Shown here one piece after another: positions 27,074-35,056 of a DNA stretch of 64,000 nt. The stretch lies in NCBI GenBank assembly GCA_037045355.1, contig JBAOHO010000021.1, positions 186,001-250,000 of the forward strand, given 5' to 3'. A model generated the notes under the pieces. The model was not told the origin of the DNA. It searched no databases and worked only from the letters and a program-made list of their open reading frames with translations. The stretch comes from Candidatus Nanopelagicales bacterium. GTDB taxonomy: Bacteria > Actinomycetota > Actinomycetes > S36-B12 > GCA-2699445. Numbering within the stretch: position 1 is the stretch's first letter; each line of letters opens with the position of its first letter. Both the position numbers and the translations under genes were made by a program.

Positions 27074-27373
27074 GTGTCAGTCTCCATCAAACCGCTCGAG
27101 GACCGCATTCTGGTCCAACCACTGGACGCCGAGCAGACCACTGCTTCGGGTCTGGTCATTCCGGATACCGCGAAGGAGAAGCCCCAGGAGGGCAGTGTCC
27201 TTGCAGTGGGTCCGGGCCGTTTCGATGACGAAGGGGAGAACCGTATCCCTCTCGACATCAAGACCGGTGACACCGTTATTTACAGCAAATACGGAGGCAC
27301 CGAGATCAAGTACAACGGTGAGGAGTACCTGATCTTGTCCGCTCGCGACGTGCTCGCGATCGTGGAGAAGTGA
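27074..27373 (+). CDS. groES: Co-chaperonin GroES
   Basis: Heptameric lid of the GroEL chamber. The 99-aa protein starts (GTG) MSVSIKPLEDRILVQPLDAE, has the mobile loop with TASGLVIPDTAKEKPQEG and ends DVLAIVEK. GGGAGG upstream supports the start. It is controlled by two CIRCE operators and followed by a strong hairpin before groEL. Confidence 0.97.
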   Translation: MSVSIKPLEDRILVQPLDAEQTTASGLVIPDTAKEKPQEGSVLAVGPGRFDDEGENRIPLDIKTGDTVIYSKYGGTEIKYNGEEYLILSARDVLAIVEK

Positions 27374-27388
27374 TTCCTCGCATCTGAT

Positions 27389-27432
27389 CCACCGCCCCGG
27401 GCGGCCCGCGACCCGGGCCTCCGGGGCGGTGG
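27389..27432 (+). terminator. Strong hairpin between groES and groEL
   Basis: A perfect 12-bp stem (CCACCGCCCCGG paired with CCGGGGCGGTGG) with a 20-nt loop, followed by TCTTT. It begins 16 bp after the groES stop. It could terminate or attenuate groES transcription or stabilise its 3' end, giving unequal groES and groEL levels. No CIRCE was found in the 180-bp gap. Confidence 0.6.
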
Positions 27433-27553
27433 TCTTTCCGGCGTCAGGCTCGAGCCGCAAGTCCTCGAGCCGGAACGCCCGGAGCACAGCCACCACCCCA
27501 CAGTCATTCCCCCGGCCTCAGTCGGGACCAGCACCACAACGGGAGTTCCCACC

Positions 27554-29188
27554 ATGTCCAAGATCATCGAATTCGACACCGCAGCTCGCTCTGCCCTGGA
27601 GCGAGGAGTCGACACCCTGGCGGATGCCGTCCGCGTCACGATCGGCCCCCGCGGCCGCAACGTGGTCATCGACAAGTCGTGGGGAGCGCCCACCATCACC
27701 AACGACGGCGTCACCATCGCCCGCGAGATCGAACTCGAGGACCCCTACGAGAATCTCGGGGCCCAACTGGTCAAAGAGGTCGCGACGAAGACCAACGACA
27801 TCGCGGGCGACGGAACCACCACCGCCACCGTGTTGGCCCAGGCTCTCGTGCATCAGGGGCTTCGTGTCGTGACCGCCGGCGCCTCGCCGATCGAACTCAA
27901 GCGCGGATTGGACACCGCGTGCCAGGCCGTCGTCGATCAGTTGTTGGCCGATGCCCGCCAGGTCGACAACATCGACGAGACCCGTCAGGTCGCCACAGTC
28001 TCCTCCCAGGACCCCGAGGTCGGCGATCTCATCGCGCAGGGATTCGACAAGGTCGGTAAGGACGGTGTGATCTCGGTCGAGGACTCTCAGAGCATGGGGG
28101 TCGAGCTGGAGTTCACCGAGGGCATGCAGTTCGACAAGGGCTACATCTCGCCGTACTTCATCACCGACGCCGACCGGATGGAGGCCGTGCTCGAAGACGC
28201 GGCGATCTTGCTCGTCGGGGGCAAGGTCAGCGCCATCAGCGAGTTGCTCCCCGTTCTGGAGCAGGCCGTCCAGGCCGGCAAGCCGTTGCTCATCATTGCG
28301 GAAGACGTCGAGGGTGAAGCCTTGAGCACCTTGGTCGTCAACCGGGTACGCGGCACGTTGACCGCGGTGGCCGTCAAGGCGCCCGCCTTCGGAGATCGCC
28401 GCAAGGCGATGCTGCAGGACATGGCGATCCTCACCGGAGGGACTGTGGTGACGGAGGAGGTCGGGCTCAAGCTCGATCAGGTCGGACTCGAGGTTCTGGG
28501 GCACGCTCGCCGGGTGGTGGTCACCAAGGACACCACCACGATCGTCGAGGGTCATGGCGACGCTGCGGCCGTCGACGAGCGGGTCGCCCAGATCCGCCGC
28601 GAGATGGAGGCGACCGACTCGGAGTGGGATCGGGAGAAGCTGGGTGAACGCCTGGCCAAACTGTCCGGCGGAGTCTGTGTCATCAAGGTCGGCGCCGCCA
28701 CCGAGGTCGAGATGAAGGAGCGCAAGCATCGCATCGAAGACGCGGTCTCGGCCACCCGAGCCGCGTTGGAAGAGGGTGTCGTCCCCGGTGGCGGCTCAGC
28801 GCTGCTGCATGCGGGCCGCGCTCTCGAAGAGTTGGATCTACCGGGGGACGAGGGCATCGGTGTGCAGGTCTTGCGTCGGTCCTTGGCCGAGCCGCTGTCC
28901 TGGATCGCCGAGAACGCTGGTGAGCCCGGCTCTGTTGTCGTCCACAGCGTCACGCAGGCGGGTCCTGGAGTCGGTTTCGACGCGGCCACCGGTGACTACA
29001 CCGACCTCATCGCCGCCGGAGTGATCGACCCCGTCAAAGTGACCCGTTCAGCGCTTCAGAACGCGGTGTCGATCACGGGTCTGCTGTTGACCACGGAGGC
29101 ACTCGTCGTGGAGAAGCCCGAAGAGCCGCAGGATGATCACGAGCACGGTCACGGTCATAGTCATGGACCCGGAGGCCACAGCCACTGA
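27554..29188 (+). CDS. groEL: Chaperonin GroEL (GroEL1 type, His-rich C-terminus)
   Basis: ATP-dependent folding chamber. The 544-aa protein starts MSKIIEFDTAARSALERGVD and has the ATP-binding GDGTTTATVLAQAL and EEGVVPGGGSALLHA. Instead of the GGM tail it ends DDHEHGHGHSHGPGGHSH, the His-rich tail of actinobacterial GroEL1 encoded next to groES. That tail could bind metal ions. Another GroEL (GroEL2) is usually present elsewhere in such genomes. Confidence 0.96.
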   Translation: MSKIIEFDTAARSALERGVDTLADAVRVTIGPRGRNVVIDKSWGAPTITNDGVTIAREIELEDPYENLGAQLVKEVATKTNDIAGDGTTTATVLAQALVHQGLRVVTAGASPIELKRGLDTACQAVVDQLLADARQVDNIDETRQVATVSSQDPEVGDLIAQGFDKVGKDGVISVEDSQSMGVELEFTEGMQFDKGYISPYFITDADRMEAVLEDAAILLVGGKVSAISELLPVLEQAVQAGKPLLIIAEDVEGEALSTLVVNRVRGTLTAVAVKAPAFGDRRKAMLQDMAILTGGTVVTEEVGLKLDQVGLEVLGHARRVVVTKDTTTIVEGHGDAAAVDERVAQIRREMEATDSEWDREKLGERLAKLSGGVCVIKVGAATEVEMKERKHRIEDAVSATRAALEEGVVPGGGSALLHAGRALEELDLPGDEGIGVQVLRRSLAEPLSWIAENAGEPGSVVVHSVTQAGPGVGFDAATGDYTDLIAAGVIDPVKVTRSALQNAVSITGLLLTTEALVVEKPEEPQDDHEHGHGHSHGPGGHSH

Positions 29189-29223
29189 TTCCCGTCAGGG
29201 ACTGACCACTGATTCCCGTCAGG
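29182..29223. repeat. 18-bp direct repeat including the groEL stop codon
   Basis: CCACTGATTCCCGTCAGG occurs at 29182-29199 and 29206-29223. The first copy contains the groEL stop TGA (29186-29188), and the second provides another TGA 24 bases on, in the same frame. Confidence 0.85.
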
Positions 29224-29266
29224 TACAGATAGGACCGGACCACAAGAACGACAAAGAGTCGAAACG

Positions 29267-29312
29267 CAACAAGGGGAGCCCCAACTCATCGAGTTTGGGG
29301 CTCCCCTTGTTG
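29267..29312. terminator. Bidirectional rho-independent-type terminator, groEL / whiD
   Basis: A near-perfect 21-22 bp stem (left arm CAACAAGGGGAGCCCCAA..., right arm its complement ending CTCCCCTTGTTG) with a 3-nt loop ATC. It lies between convergent groEL and whiD. The stem ends in AACAAG/CTTGTT rather than a long T-run. Confidence 0.85.
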
Positions 29313-29378
29313 TCGTCGCCAGGCCTTGTTCTTGTCGCCAGGCCTTGTTGTTGTCGCCAGGCGGGGCTGCTGGTTCCG

Positions 29379-29672
29379 TCACACGGCCGTGGCGCGGCGG
29401 TGCTGCGCGAGGAGTTGAGCGCGCTCCGCCTCGGTCAGGCCACCCCAGACACCGTAGGGCTCGCGAACCTTCAGGGCGTGGTCGAGGCATTGGCGTTGGA
29501 CGGGGCAGGTGGCGCAGAGGGCCTTGGCGGCCGCCTCGCGTTGTTCCCGCGCCTCGCCACGTTCCCGGTCGGGATGGAAGAAGACCTCAGAGCCCATCCT
29601 GCGGCAGGCCGCTTCGAGCTGCCAATCCCACAGATCGGCGTTCGGTCCGGGCAGACGCTTCAAGTTCGCCAT
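29379..29672 (-). CDS. whiD: WhiB-family iron-sulfur transcription factor (WhiD/WhiB3 type)
   Basis: A 97-aa [4Fe-4S] regulator that works with the primary sigma factor. The four cluster cysteines are visible: Cys in EAACRRMG, CxxC in ALCATCPVQ and Cys in RQCLDHA, followed by the GVWGG turn and a basic C-terminus. The sequence PGPNADLWDWQLEAACR and position next to groEL1 and a BldM homologue match Streptomyces WhiD and mycobacterial WhiB3, which respond to redox and development. SD AAGGAG lies 7 nt upstream. The orthology assignment is from sequence and context. Confidence 0.9.
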   Translation of the reverse strand: MANLKRLPGPNADLWDWQLEAACRRMGSEVFFHPDRERGEAREQREAAAKALCATCPVQRQCLDHALKVREPYGVWGGLTEAERAQLLAQHRRATAV

Positions 29673-29695
29673 GGCATCTCCTTCGATGTGCCTTC

Positions 29696-29724
29696 ACCGT
29701 AGAACTTTTGCAAAACTGTGTCAA
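29696..29724 (-). promoter_or_regulatory. whiD promoter
   Basis: Read on the minus strand: TTGACA (29724-29719), 17-bp spacer, TACGGT (29701-29696). The -35 is a perfect match. The start point would lie about 17 nt before the whiD ATG. Confidence 0.7.
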
Positions 29725-29801
29725 CATAGGGAAGGAAGTTTTTTCATAGCCGAAGCAGAGTCGATCTGACAGGGGATCGAATCGGCAATCTCGGGAGGTG
29801 A

Positions 29802-30770
29802 ATGGTGGGCGCGACTCAGACAGCCGATACTGACCATGTGGTGGACGCAGCCGAGCCCGACGTCGCCATTTCTGTCGCCGAGGCTGCGGCCCGGGTGGGC
29901 CTGACGGCGGCCACCCTACGGACGTGGCACCGGCGATATGGCCTGGCTCCGAGCGTTCGAACCGCGGGTGGGCATCGTCGATACAGTGCCTCCGATATCG
30001 CCCGACTCCGGGCTGTCCAGCAGATGGTGGCGGGCGGTGTCCCGCCGGCCGAGGCCGTCTCGGCGTGCCTGGATCAGTCCCCCGAGGCGCTGCGTCGCAT
30101 GTCGGCTGACGAGTTCCGCGACGAGCATCCCCGGCCTCGCGCCGGAGGGGGGCAGGTCTTACCCCTGCCTGACGGCGATGATGATCAGCGCGGCCTGGCC
30201 CGAGCGGCGGATTCCCTCGACGCCCCGGCGATCACCCGGACTGTCATGGCCCTCTTCGATCGTCACGGCGTCATACCTGCGTGGGAGGGCGTGGTTGTTC
30301 CCGTGTTGGTGGCGCTGGGGGAGCGGTGGCGTCAGACGAATCGCGGTGTCGAGATCGAACACGTCGCCTCCGACGCCGTGATCGCAGCGCTTCAGGCCCA
30401 CGGCGAGACCGCCGAATCGTCACGGCGACCCGTCTTGTTGGCATGTGTGCCCGACGAACAACACACGCTCCCGCTCTTCGCGTTGCAGGCCGCCCTGCGT
30501 GACGCGGGTCAGTCGTCGGTGCTGCTGGGCGCCCGCGTACCACCCGACGCCATCCACGCGGCGGTGCGCAGGCTGCGACCACGGGCAGTTGTGCTGTGGG
30601 CTCAGCGCCGTGAGTTGGCCGACCCCGAGTTGCTGACCGGGATGCCGACTCAACGGCCGGCGGTCCAGGTCGTGCCCGCTGGGCCGGGCTGGTCTGAACT
30701 CGACCTACCGGAGACCGATCGACCACACAGCCTCAGCGAGGCGGTCGACATGATCACGGGTGCAGCATGA
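29802..30770 (+). CDS. MerR-family regulator with CarH-like B12-binding domain
   Basis: A 322-aa regulator. Residues ~23-88 are a MerR winged helix (ISVAEAAARVGLTAATLRTW, TAGGHRRYSASDIARLR). Residues ~130-200 form the helical bundle with W176-x9-E186-H187, the signature that caps adenosylcobalamin in the CarH/LitR light sensors. The Rossmann part has E219-x-H221 (PDEQHTL), the lower-ligand His position, but lacks the Gly of DxHxxG. A B12-dependent, perhaps light-responsive, repressor is inferred. GGGAGG lies just before ATG. It is divergent from whiD and overlaps the next gene by 4 bp. Confidence 0.8.
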   Translation: MVGATQTADTDHVVDAAEPDVAISVAEAAARVGLTAATLRTWHRRYGLAPSVRTAGGHRRYSASDIARLRAVQQMVAGGVPPAEAVSACLDQSPEALRRMSADEFRDEHPRPRAGGGQVLPLPDGDDDQRGLARAADSLDAPAITRTVMALFDRHGVIPAWEGVVVPVLVALGERWRQTNRGVEIEHVASDAVIAALQAHGETAESSRRPVLLACVPDEQHTLPLFALQAALRDAGQSSVLLGARVPPDAIHAAVRRLRPRAVVLWAQRRELADPELLTGMPTQRPAVQVVPAGPGWSELDLPETDRPHSLSEAVDMITGAA

Positions 30771-31558
30771 GCCGCGAGCTCGCCTGGGCGGCCGTCACCC
30801 AGGCGCCTCAGGTGGCGCTGACGACCGTCAGCGACCGCACAGACCCATGGTCGCGATGGGCCGAAGCAGTCGTGACGATGGCGCTGGGTGACTACCGGGG
30901 CGCATTCGACGCCTTGCACCCGCTCTGCGAGCGGGACGACGAGGTGGGGGGTCTGGCGTGCGCCCGCATCGCCTCCGGTCTACGCCAGATCGACGAGCAT
31001 GAAGCCGCGGTCGCCTGGGACGAGCGCGCGATCGCTGCCGGCGGACGCGCCACCACCGACGGGCTCGTCGGGCGGGCAGCCGATGCGGTCGGGATGTCCG
31101 ATCCGGATCTGGCGGCGTCGTACCTGGGGGCAGGCAGGGAGCGGGCCGTCGACCTACGCGATGAGATCCGCGTCGCCTGGGTGGCAGAGGAAATCTGCCT
31201 ACTCAAAGGCCAATACCCGTTGGCGCTCGCCCACGGTGAGCGCGCCCACCGGTTGTCCCTCGCCCTGGGGTCACCGCGCCACATCGTCAAGAGCGCCCTC
31301 TTCGCGAGTGCCGCGGGCCGCGCGACCGGGGCGGCGGGAACGGTCGCGCTGCTCGGAGTCGCCTTCAGCCGCGCTCAAGCTCTCGCCCTCCGGCCCATGC
31401 TGTGGCCGATCGTCACGGTCTTGGCGGATGACGCCACACCCGCCCAGCGAGTCGCAGCCGGACAAGCGGTGCGATACCTCCACGATCATCTGCCCCCGGG
31501 GTTCGGGTCCGCATGGACGGGCCGCTCGGACATCGGCACTCTGCGCCATACCGCTTGA
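30767..31558 (+). CDS. Hypothetical helical-repeat (TPR-like) protein
   Basis: A 263-aa soluble protein of unknown function, translationally coupled to the B12-type regulator. It is rich in Ala and shows repeated helix-pair character, for example GDYRGAFDALHPLCERDDEV, DEHEAAVAWDERAIAAGG and GQYPLALAHGERAHRLSLAL, resembling degenerate tetratricopeptide repeats. No signal peptide or membrane segment. A protein of this type often lies between whiD and bldM in related genomes; a partner role for one of those regulators is a guess. Confidence 0.75.
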   Translation: MSRELAWAAVTQAPQVALTTVSDRTDPWSRWAEAVVTMALGDYRGAFDALHPLCERDDEVGGLACARIASGLRQIDEHEAAVAWDERAIAAGGRATTDGLVGRAADAVGMSDPDLAASYLGAGRERAVDLRDEIRVAWVAEEICLLKGQYPLALAHGERAHRLSLALGSPRHIVKSALFASAAGRATGAAGTVALLGVAFSRAQALALRPMLWPIVTVLADDATPAQRVAAGQAVRYLHDHLPPGFGSAWTGRSDIGTLRHTA

Positions 31559-31649
31559 CCGCGCATCGCGGTGACGCTGCCGGGCACTATGGGCCCAGCG
31601 GCGGCAGGCTCGCCCAGCGGCTGCGGGCCCAGCGGCAGGAGAGTGGCAG

Positions 31650-32252
31650 ATGGTTTCCGTCATGGTGTGCGATGACTCGCCATCCGTGCGCGCCGCCGTG
31701 AGACGCTGCTTGGCTGCGATCCCGGAGGTTTCCGTCATCAGCACCGCCGCCAGTGGCGAGGAACTCCTGGCCCGATACCCCGTGGAGCGTCCGGACGTCA
31801 TCCTCCTCGACGTGCAGATGCCGGGGATGGGTGGATGCGAGGCCCTGCGCCGACTGCATGACCATGACCGGCGTGTCTCGGTGCTCATGCTGACGTCCGG
31901 CGAGGCGCCTGGACTGGTGGCGGAATCCGTCTCGCAGGGGGCGTTGGGATACCTGGCCAAGGACGCATCCCCCCAAGAGCTCGCCGCCGCACTCGCTGTC
32001 ATCTCCGGCGATGAGCCGCATGGGACCGGACTCCCGCATCAGCGACAGTCCGCCGACCCAGGACTGACAGAGCGGGAGCAGCAGGTTCTGCGGGGCATGA
32101 GTGAGGGGCTCAGCAACTCCCAGATCGGCAAAGAGTTGTTCCTGTCCGAGGACACGGTCAAGACTCACGCACGGCGCTTGTTCCGCAAACTCAGTGTCAG
32201 CGACCGGGGACATGCTGTCGCCGAGGGGTTCCGGCGTGGCCTCATCAGCTGA
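31650..32252 (+). CDS. bldM: NarL/LuxR-type response regulator, BldM homologue
   Basis: A 200-aa regulator. The receiver domain has acidic pair CDDSP, phospho-acceptor region ILLDVQMPGMGG, Thr in MLTSGE and Lys in YLAKDAS. The HTH (LTEREQQVLRGMSEGLSNSQ, then GKELFLSEDTVKTHARRLFR) is almost identical to Streptomyces BldM. Location between whiD/whiB3 and guaB is conserved. In Streptomyces BldM controls development and need not be phosphorylated; here all canonical receiver residues are present. No sensor kinase is adjacent. The 90 bp before it hold three GCCCAGCGGC-like repeats. Confidence 0.88.
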   Translation: MVSVMVCDDSPSVRAAVRRCLAAIPEVSVISTAASGEELLARYPVERPDVILLDVQMPGMGGCEALRRLHDHDRRVSVLMLTSGEAPGLVAESVSQGALGYLAKDASPQELAAALAVISGDEPHGTGLPHQRQSADPGLTEREQQVLRGMSEGLSNSQIGKELFLSEDTVKTHARRLFRKLSVSDRGHAVAEGFRRGLIS

Positions 32253-32254
32253 GT

Positions 32255-32272
32255 CAGGATCGGAGGATCCTG
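32255..32272 (+). terminator. Small hairpin after bldM
   Basis: CAGGATC-GGAG-GATCCTG forms a 7-bp stem two bases after the bldM stop. There is no T-run, so termination activity is uncertain. Confidence 0.35.
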
Positions 32273-32333
32273 GCTGAGCCGATCCACCCCGGTCTGCGAG
32301 TACGCTTGAAGCCCGATCCGCTGTGAGGTTGCC

Positions 32334-33941
32334 GTGTCCTTGCTCCCCCCCGAGGCCCAAGGGCTCCCCCCCGCCGCCCAAGGGCTCCCCCCCGCCGCCC
32401 AAGGGCTCCCCCCCGCCGCCCAAGGGCTCCCCCCCGCCGCCCAAGGGCTCCTCGACGACCCCCAGGGACCCGCCCTGGGACTCACCTACGACGACGTTCT
32501 GCTGTTACCCAATGAGTCCGACGTGATCCCGAGCGAGGTGGATACCTCGACCCGGCTGACCCGCGGAATCACGCTGGGAATTCCGTTGGTCTCCAGCGCG
32601 ATGGATACCGTGACCGAGGCGCGGATGGCGATCGCCATGGCCCGGCAGGGTGGCATCGGCATCCTGCATCGCAACATGTCCGATGAGGAGCAGGCCGTCG
32701 AGGTCGACCTCGTCAAACGATCCGAGGCCGGCATGCTCACCAACCCGGTCACCTGCGGCCCGGACGACACGATCGCCGATGTCGAGCGGCTCTGCGCCCG
32801 CTACCGCATCTCCGGGGCTCCCGTCGTCGCGCCCGACGGCGCGCTGGTCGGAGTCGTGACCAACCGGGACATGAGGTTCGTCGAGGACCCCTCCATGCTG
32901 GTCCGCGACATCATGACCCCCATGCCGCTCGTCACGGCACCCATCGGCATCACCCGCGAGGACGCCTTCGCCCTCCTGGCCCGGCACCGTGTCGAGAAAC
33001 TCCCGCTGGTCGATCCGGAGGGTCGCCTCGCCGGACTCATGACCGTCAAGGATTTCACCAAGTCCGAGCAGTACCCACTCGCCACCAAGGACGACTCCGG
33101 CCGACTGCGGGTCGGTGCAGCCGTGGGCGTGGGCGAAGACTCCTACAAACGCGCCAGGCTGCTCATTGATGCCGGTGTCGACGTCGTGGTCGTCGACACC
33201 GCACACGGACACTCGCGCGCGGTGATCGACATGGTGCGCCGCATCAAGGACGACACGGGCGTGCAAGTCATCGGCGGCAACATCGCCACGGCAGCCGCTG
33301 CCACCGCGCTCATCGAGGCGGGCGCCGACGGTGTCAAGGTCGGGGTGGGACCCGGCTCCATCTGCACCACGCGGGTCGTCGCCGGAGTCGGCGTTCCCCA
33401 GATCACGGCGATCCACGAGGCCGCCCGGATCGCCGGTCCCGCGGGGGTTCCTGTCATCGGTGATGGCGGGCTGCAATACAGCGGGGACATCGCCAAGGCC
33501 CTCGTGGCCGGCGCGGACACCGTCATGCTCGGCTCGCTGTTGGCCGGCTGCGCCGAGGCGCCCGGCGACATCGTCTTCGTCAACGGCAAGCAGTTCAAGC
33601 AATACCGCGGAATGGGATCACTCGGGGCGATGCAGTCGCGGGGCGAAGCCCGTTCGTACTCCAAGGACCGCTACTTCCAAGACGACGTTCTGTCAGACGA
33701 CAAACTGGTCCCCGAGGGCATCGAGGGTCAGGTTCCCTACCGGGGCCCGCTGGCGGCGGTCGCCCACCAGTTGGTCGGGGGATTGCGGGCCGCCATGGGC
33801 TACTCCGGTGCCACCGACGTCGCGGACCTCAAGGTCAAGGGGCGGTTCGTCCGGATCACGTCCGCAGGTCTGCGCGAGAGCCACCCCCACGATGTCCAGG
33901 TGACGTCCGAGGCGCCCAACTACTACCCGACCGGACGGTAG
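32334..33941 (+). CDS. guaB: Inosine-5'-monophosphate dehydrogenase with repeat-bearing N-terminus
   Basis: NAD-dependent oxidation of IMP to XMP, the rate-limiting step to GMP. The TIM barrel contains GLTYDDVLLLPNESDVIPSE, the catalytic Cys loop GVGPGSICTTRVVAGVG and the YRGMGSLGAM flap region; two CBS domains (residues ~135-245) are present. The GTG start at 32334 gives 535 aa. Residues 5-39 are five copies of PP(E/A)AQGL, absent from typical IMPDH, whose conserved sequence starts near residue 47. A start further down (none obvious before the LTYDDV motif) would remove the repeats. Confidence 0.93.
   Translation: MSLLPPEAQGLPPAAQGLPPAAQGLPPAAQGLPPAAQGLLDDPQGPALGLTYDDVLLLPNESDVIPSEVDTSTRLTRGITLGIPLVSSAMDTVTEARMAIAMARQGGIGILHRNMSDEEQAVEVDLVKRSEAGMLTNPVTCGPDDTIADVERLCARYRISGAPVVAPDGALVGVVTNRDMRFVEDPSMLVRDIMTPMPLVTAPIGITREDAFALLARHRVEKLPLVDPEGRLAGLMTVKDFTKSEQYPLATKDDSGRLRVGAAVGVGEDSYKRARLLIDAGVDVVVVDTAHGHSRAVIDMVRRIKDDTGVQVIGGNIATAAAATALIEAGADGVKVGVGPGSICTTRVVAGVGVPQITAIHEAARIAGPAGVPVIGDGGLQYSGDIAKALVAGADTVMLGSLLAGCAEAPGDIVFVNGKQFKQYRGMGSLGAMQSRGEARSYSKDRYFQDDVLSDDKLVPEGIEGQVPYRGPLAAVAHQLVGGLRAAMGYSGATDVADLKVKGRFVRITSAGLRESHPHDVQVTSEAPNYYPTGR
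32346..32450. repeat. 21-bp coding tandem repeat x5 at guaB 5' end
   Basis: Five in-frame 21-base units encode PPEAQGL then four PPAAQGL. The nucleotide unit includes runs of seven C (GGGCTCCCCCCC), a slippage-prone tract. Change by whole units keeps the guaB frame; change within the C runs would not. Confidence 0.95.
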
Positions 33942-33946
33942 TCACG

Positions 33947-35056
33947 ATGACCGACTACGACCTGGGTGGGGCCAGGCGCAGCAGGCGGGCGTACTCGTTC
34001 GACGAGGTCAGTGTGGTGCCGTCACGCCGTACGCGTGATGCGGCCGACGTCGACCTCGGCTGGCAGATCGATGCCTACCGCTTCGCAGCGCCGATCATGG
34101 CTGCGCCCACCGACTCCGTCGTGTCGCCTGCGAGTGCCGCATTGATGGCGGACCACGGACTACTGGCCGTGCTGAACCTCGAAGGGTTGTGGTGCCGGTA
34201 CGAGGACGCGTCCCCGCAACTGGCCGACATCACGTCCGTTCCGGACTCCGCCGCCATCGCGCGCATGCAGGAGATCTACTCCCGTCCCATCGATCTCGAA
34301 CTCGTCGCCCGTCGCGTCTCCGAGATGAGAGCGCCCGGCAGGGTGGTGGCGGCTGCCGTGTCACCGGCGCGGGCCGCCGAACTCGCTCCCGTCGCAATGT
34401 CGGCAGGTCTCGACATGTTGATCATCCGCGGCACGACCGTCAGCGCCGAGCACGTGAGTTCGGCCGACGAGCCGATCGACCTCAAACGTTTCGTCGGTGA
34501 CATGGAGACTCCCGTCATCGTGGGCGGGTGCGCCAACTACCAGTCGGCGCTCCATCTGATGCGCACCGGAGCTGCGGGTGTCCTGGTGGGGTTCGGGGGC
34601 GGCGCCGCGCACACTTCCGCGAATGTCCTGGGAGTGCGCGTACCGATGGCCACGGCCGTCGCCGAGGTCGCCGAGGCCCGGCGCGACTACATGGACGAAT
34701 CCGGCGGGCGCTACGTCCATGTGTTGGCGGACGGATCCATGGGCCGTTCCGGCCACATGGTGCGGGCGCTGGCCTGCGGCGCCGACGCCGTGGTCGTGGG
34801 CTCGGTGCTCGCCCGCGGAACCGACTCTCCCGGAGTCGGGTACCACTGGGGGCCCGAGGCCGTGCACCGGGACCTACCGCGTGGCGAGCGGGTTCATCTG
34901 GGCACCGTCGGGACATTGACCGAGATCATCTCGGGTCCGAGTCGGGTCGCCGATGGATCCATGAACGTCGTCGGAGCCATCCGCAAGGGAATGGCCACCG
35001 CCGGCTACGTGGATCTCAAGGAATTCCAGCGCGTCGAGGTCGTCATTGGCGACTGA
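33947..35056 (+). CDS. guaB3: GuaB3-family IMP dehydrogenase-related protein
   Basis: Actinobacterial IMPDH paralogue; related GuaB3 proteins have GMP reductase activity in some bacteria, but this one is untested. The 369-aa protein has RRAYSFDEVSVVPSRRTRDA at the start, the barrel core VIVGGCANYQSALHLMRTGA and no CBS domains. It follows guaB by 5 bp and overlaps glpD by 1 bp, so the three form an operon. Confidence 0.9.
   Translation: MTDYDLGGARRSRRAYSFDEVSVVPSRRTRDAADVDLGWQIDAYRFAAPIMAAPTDSVVSPASAALMADHGLLAVLNLEGLWCRYEDASPQLADITSVPDSAAIARMQEIYSRPIDLELVARRVSEMRAPGRVVAAAVSPARAAELAPVAMSAGLDMLIIRGTTVSAEHVSSADEPIDLKRFVGDMETPVIVGGCANYQSALHLMRTGAAGVLVGFGGGAAHTSANVLGVRVPMATAVAEVAEARRDYMDESGGRYVHVLADGSMGRSGHMVRALACGADAVVVGSVLARGTDSPGVGYHWGPEAVHRDLPRGERVHLGTVGTLTEIISGPSRVADGSMNVVGAIRKGMATAGYVDLKEFQRVEVVIGD

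Noticed and set aside
34528..35055. A long N-terminal extension of GlpD
   Set aside because: The extra residues are the out-of-frame translation of guaB3; the ATG overlapping the guaB3 stop gives a normal-length GlpD.
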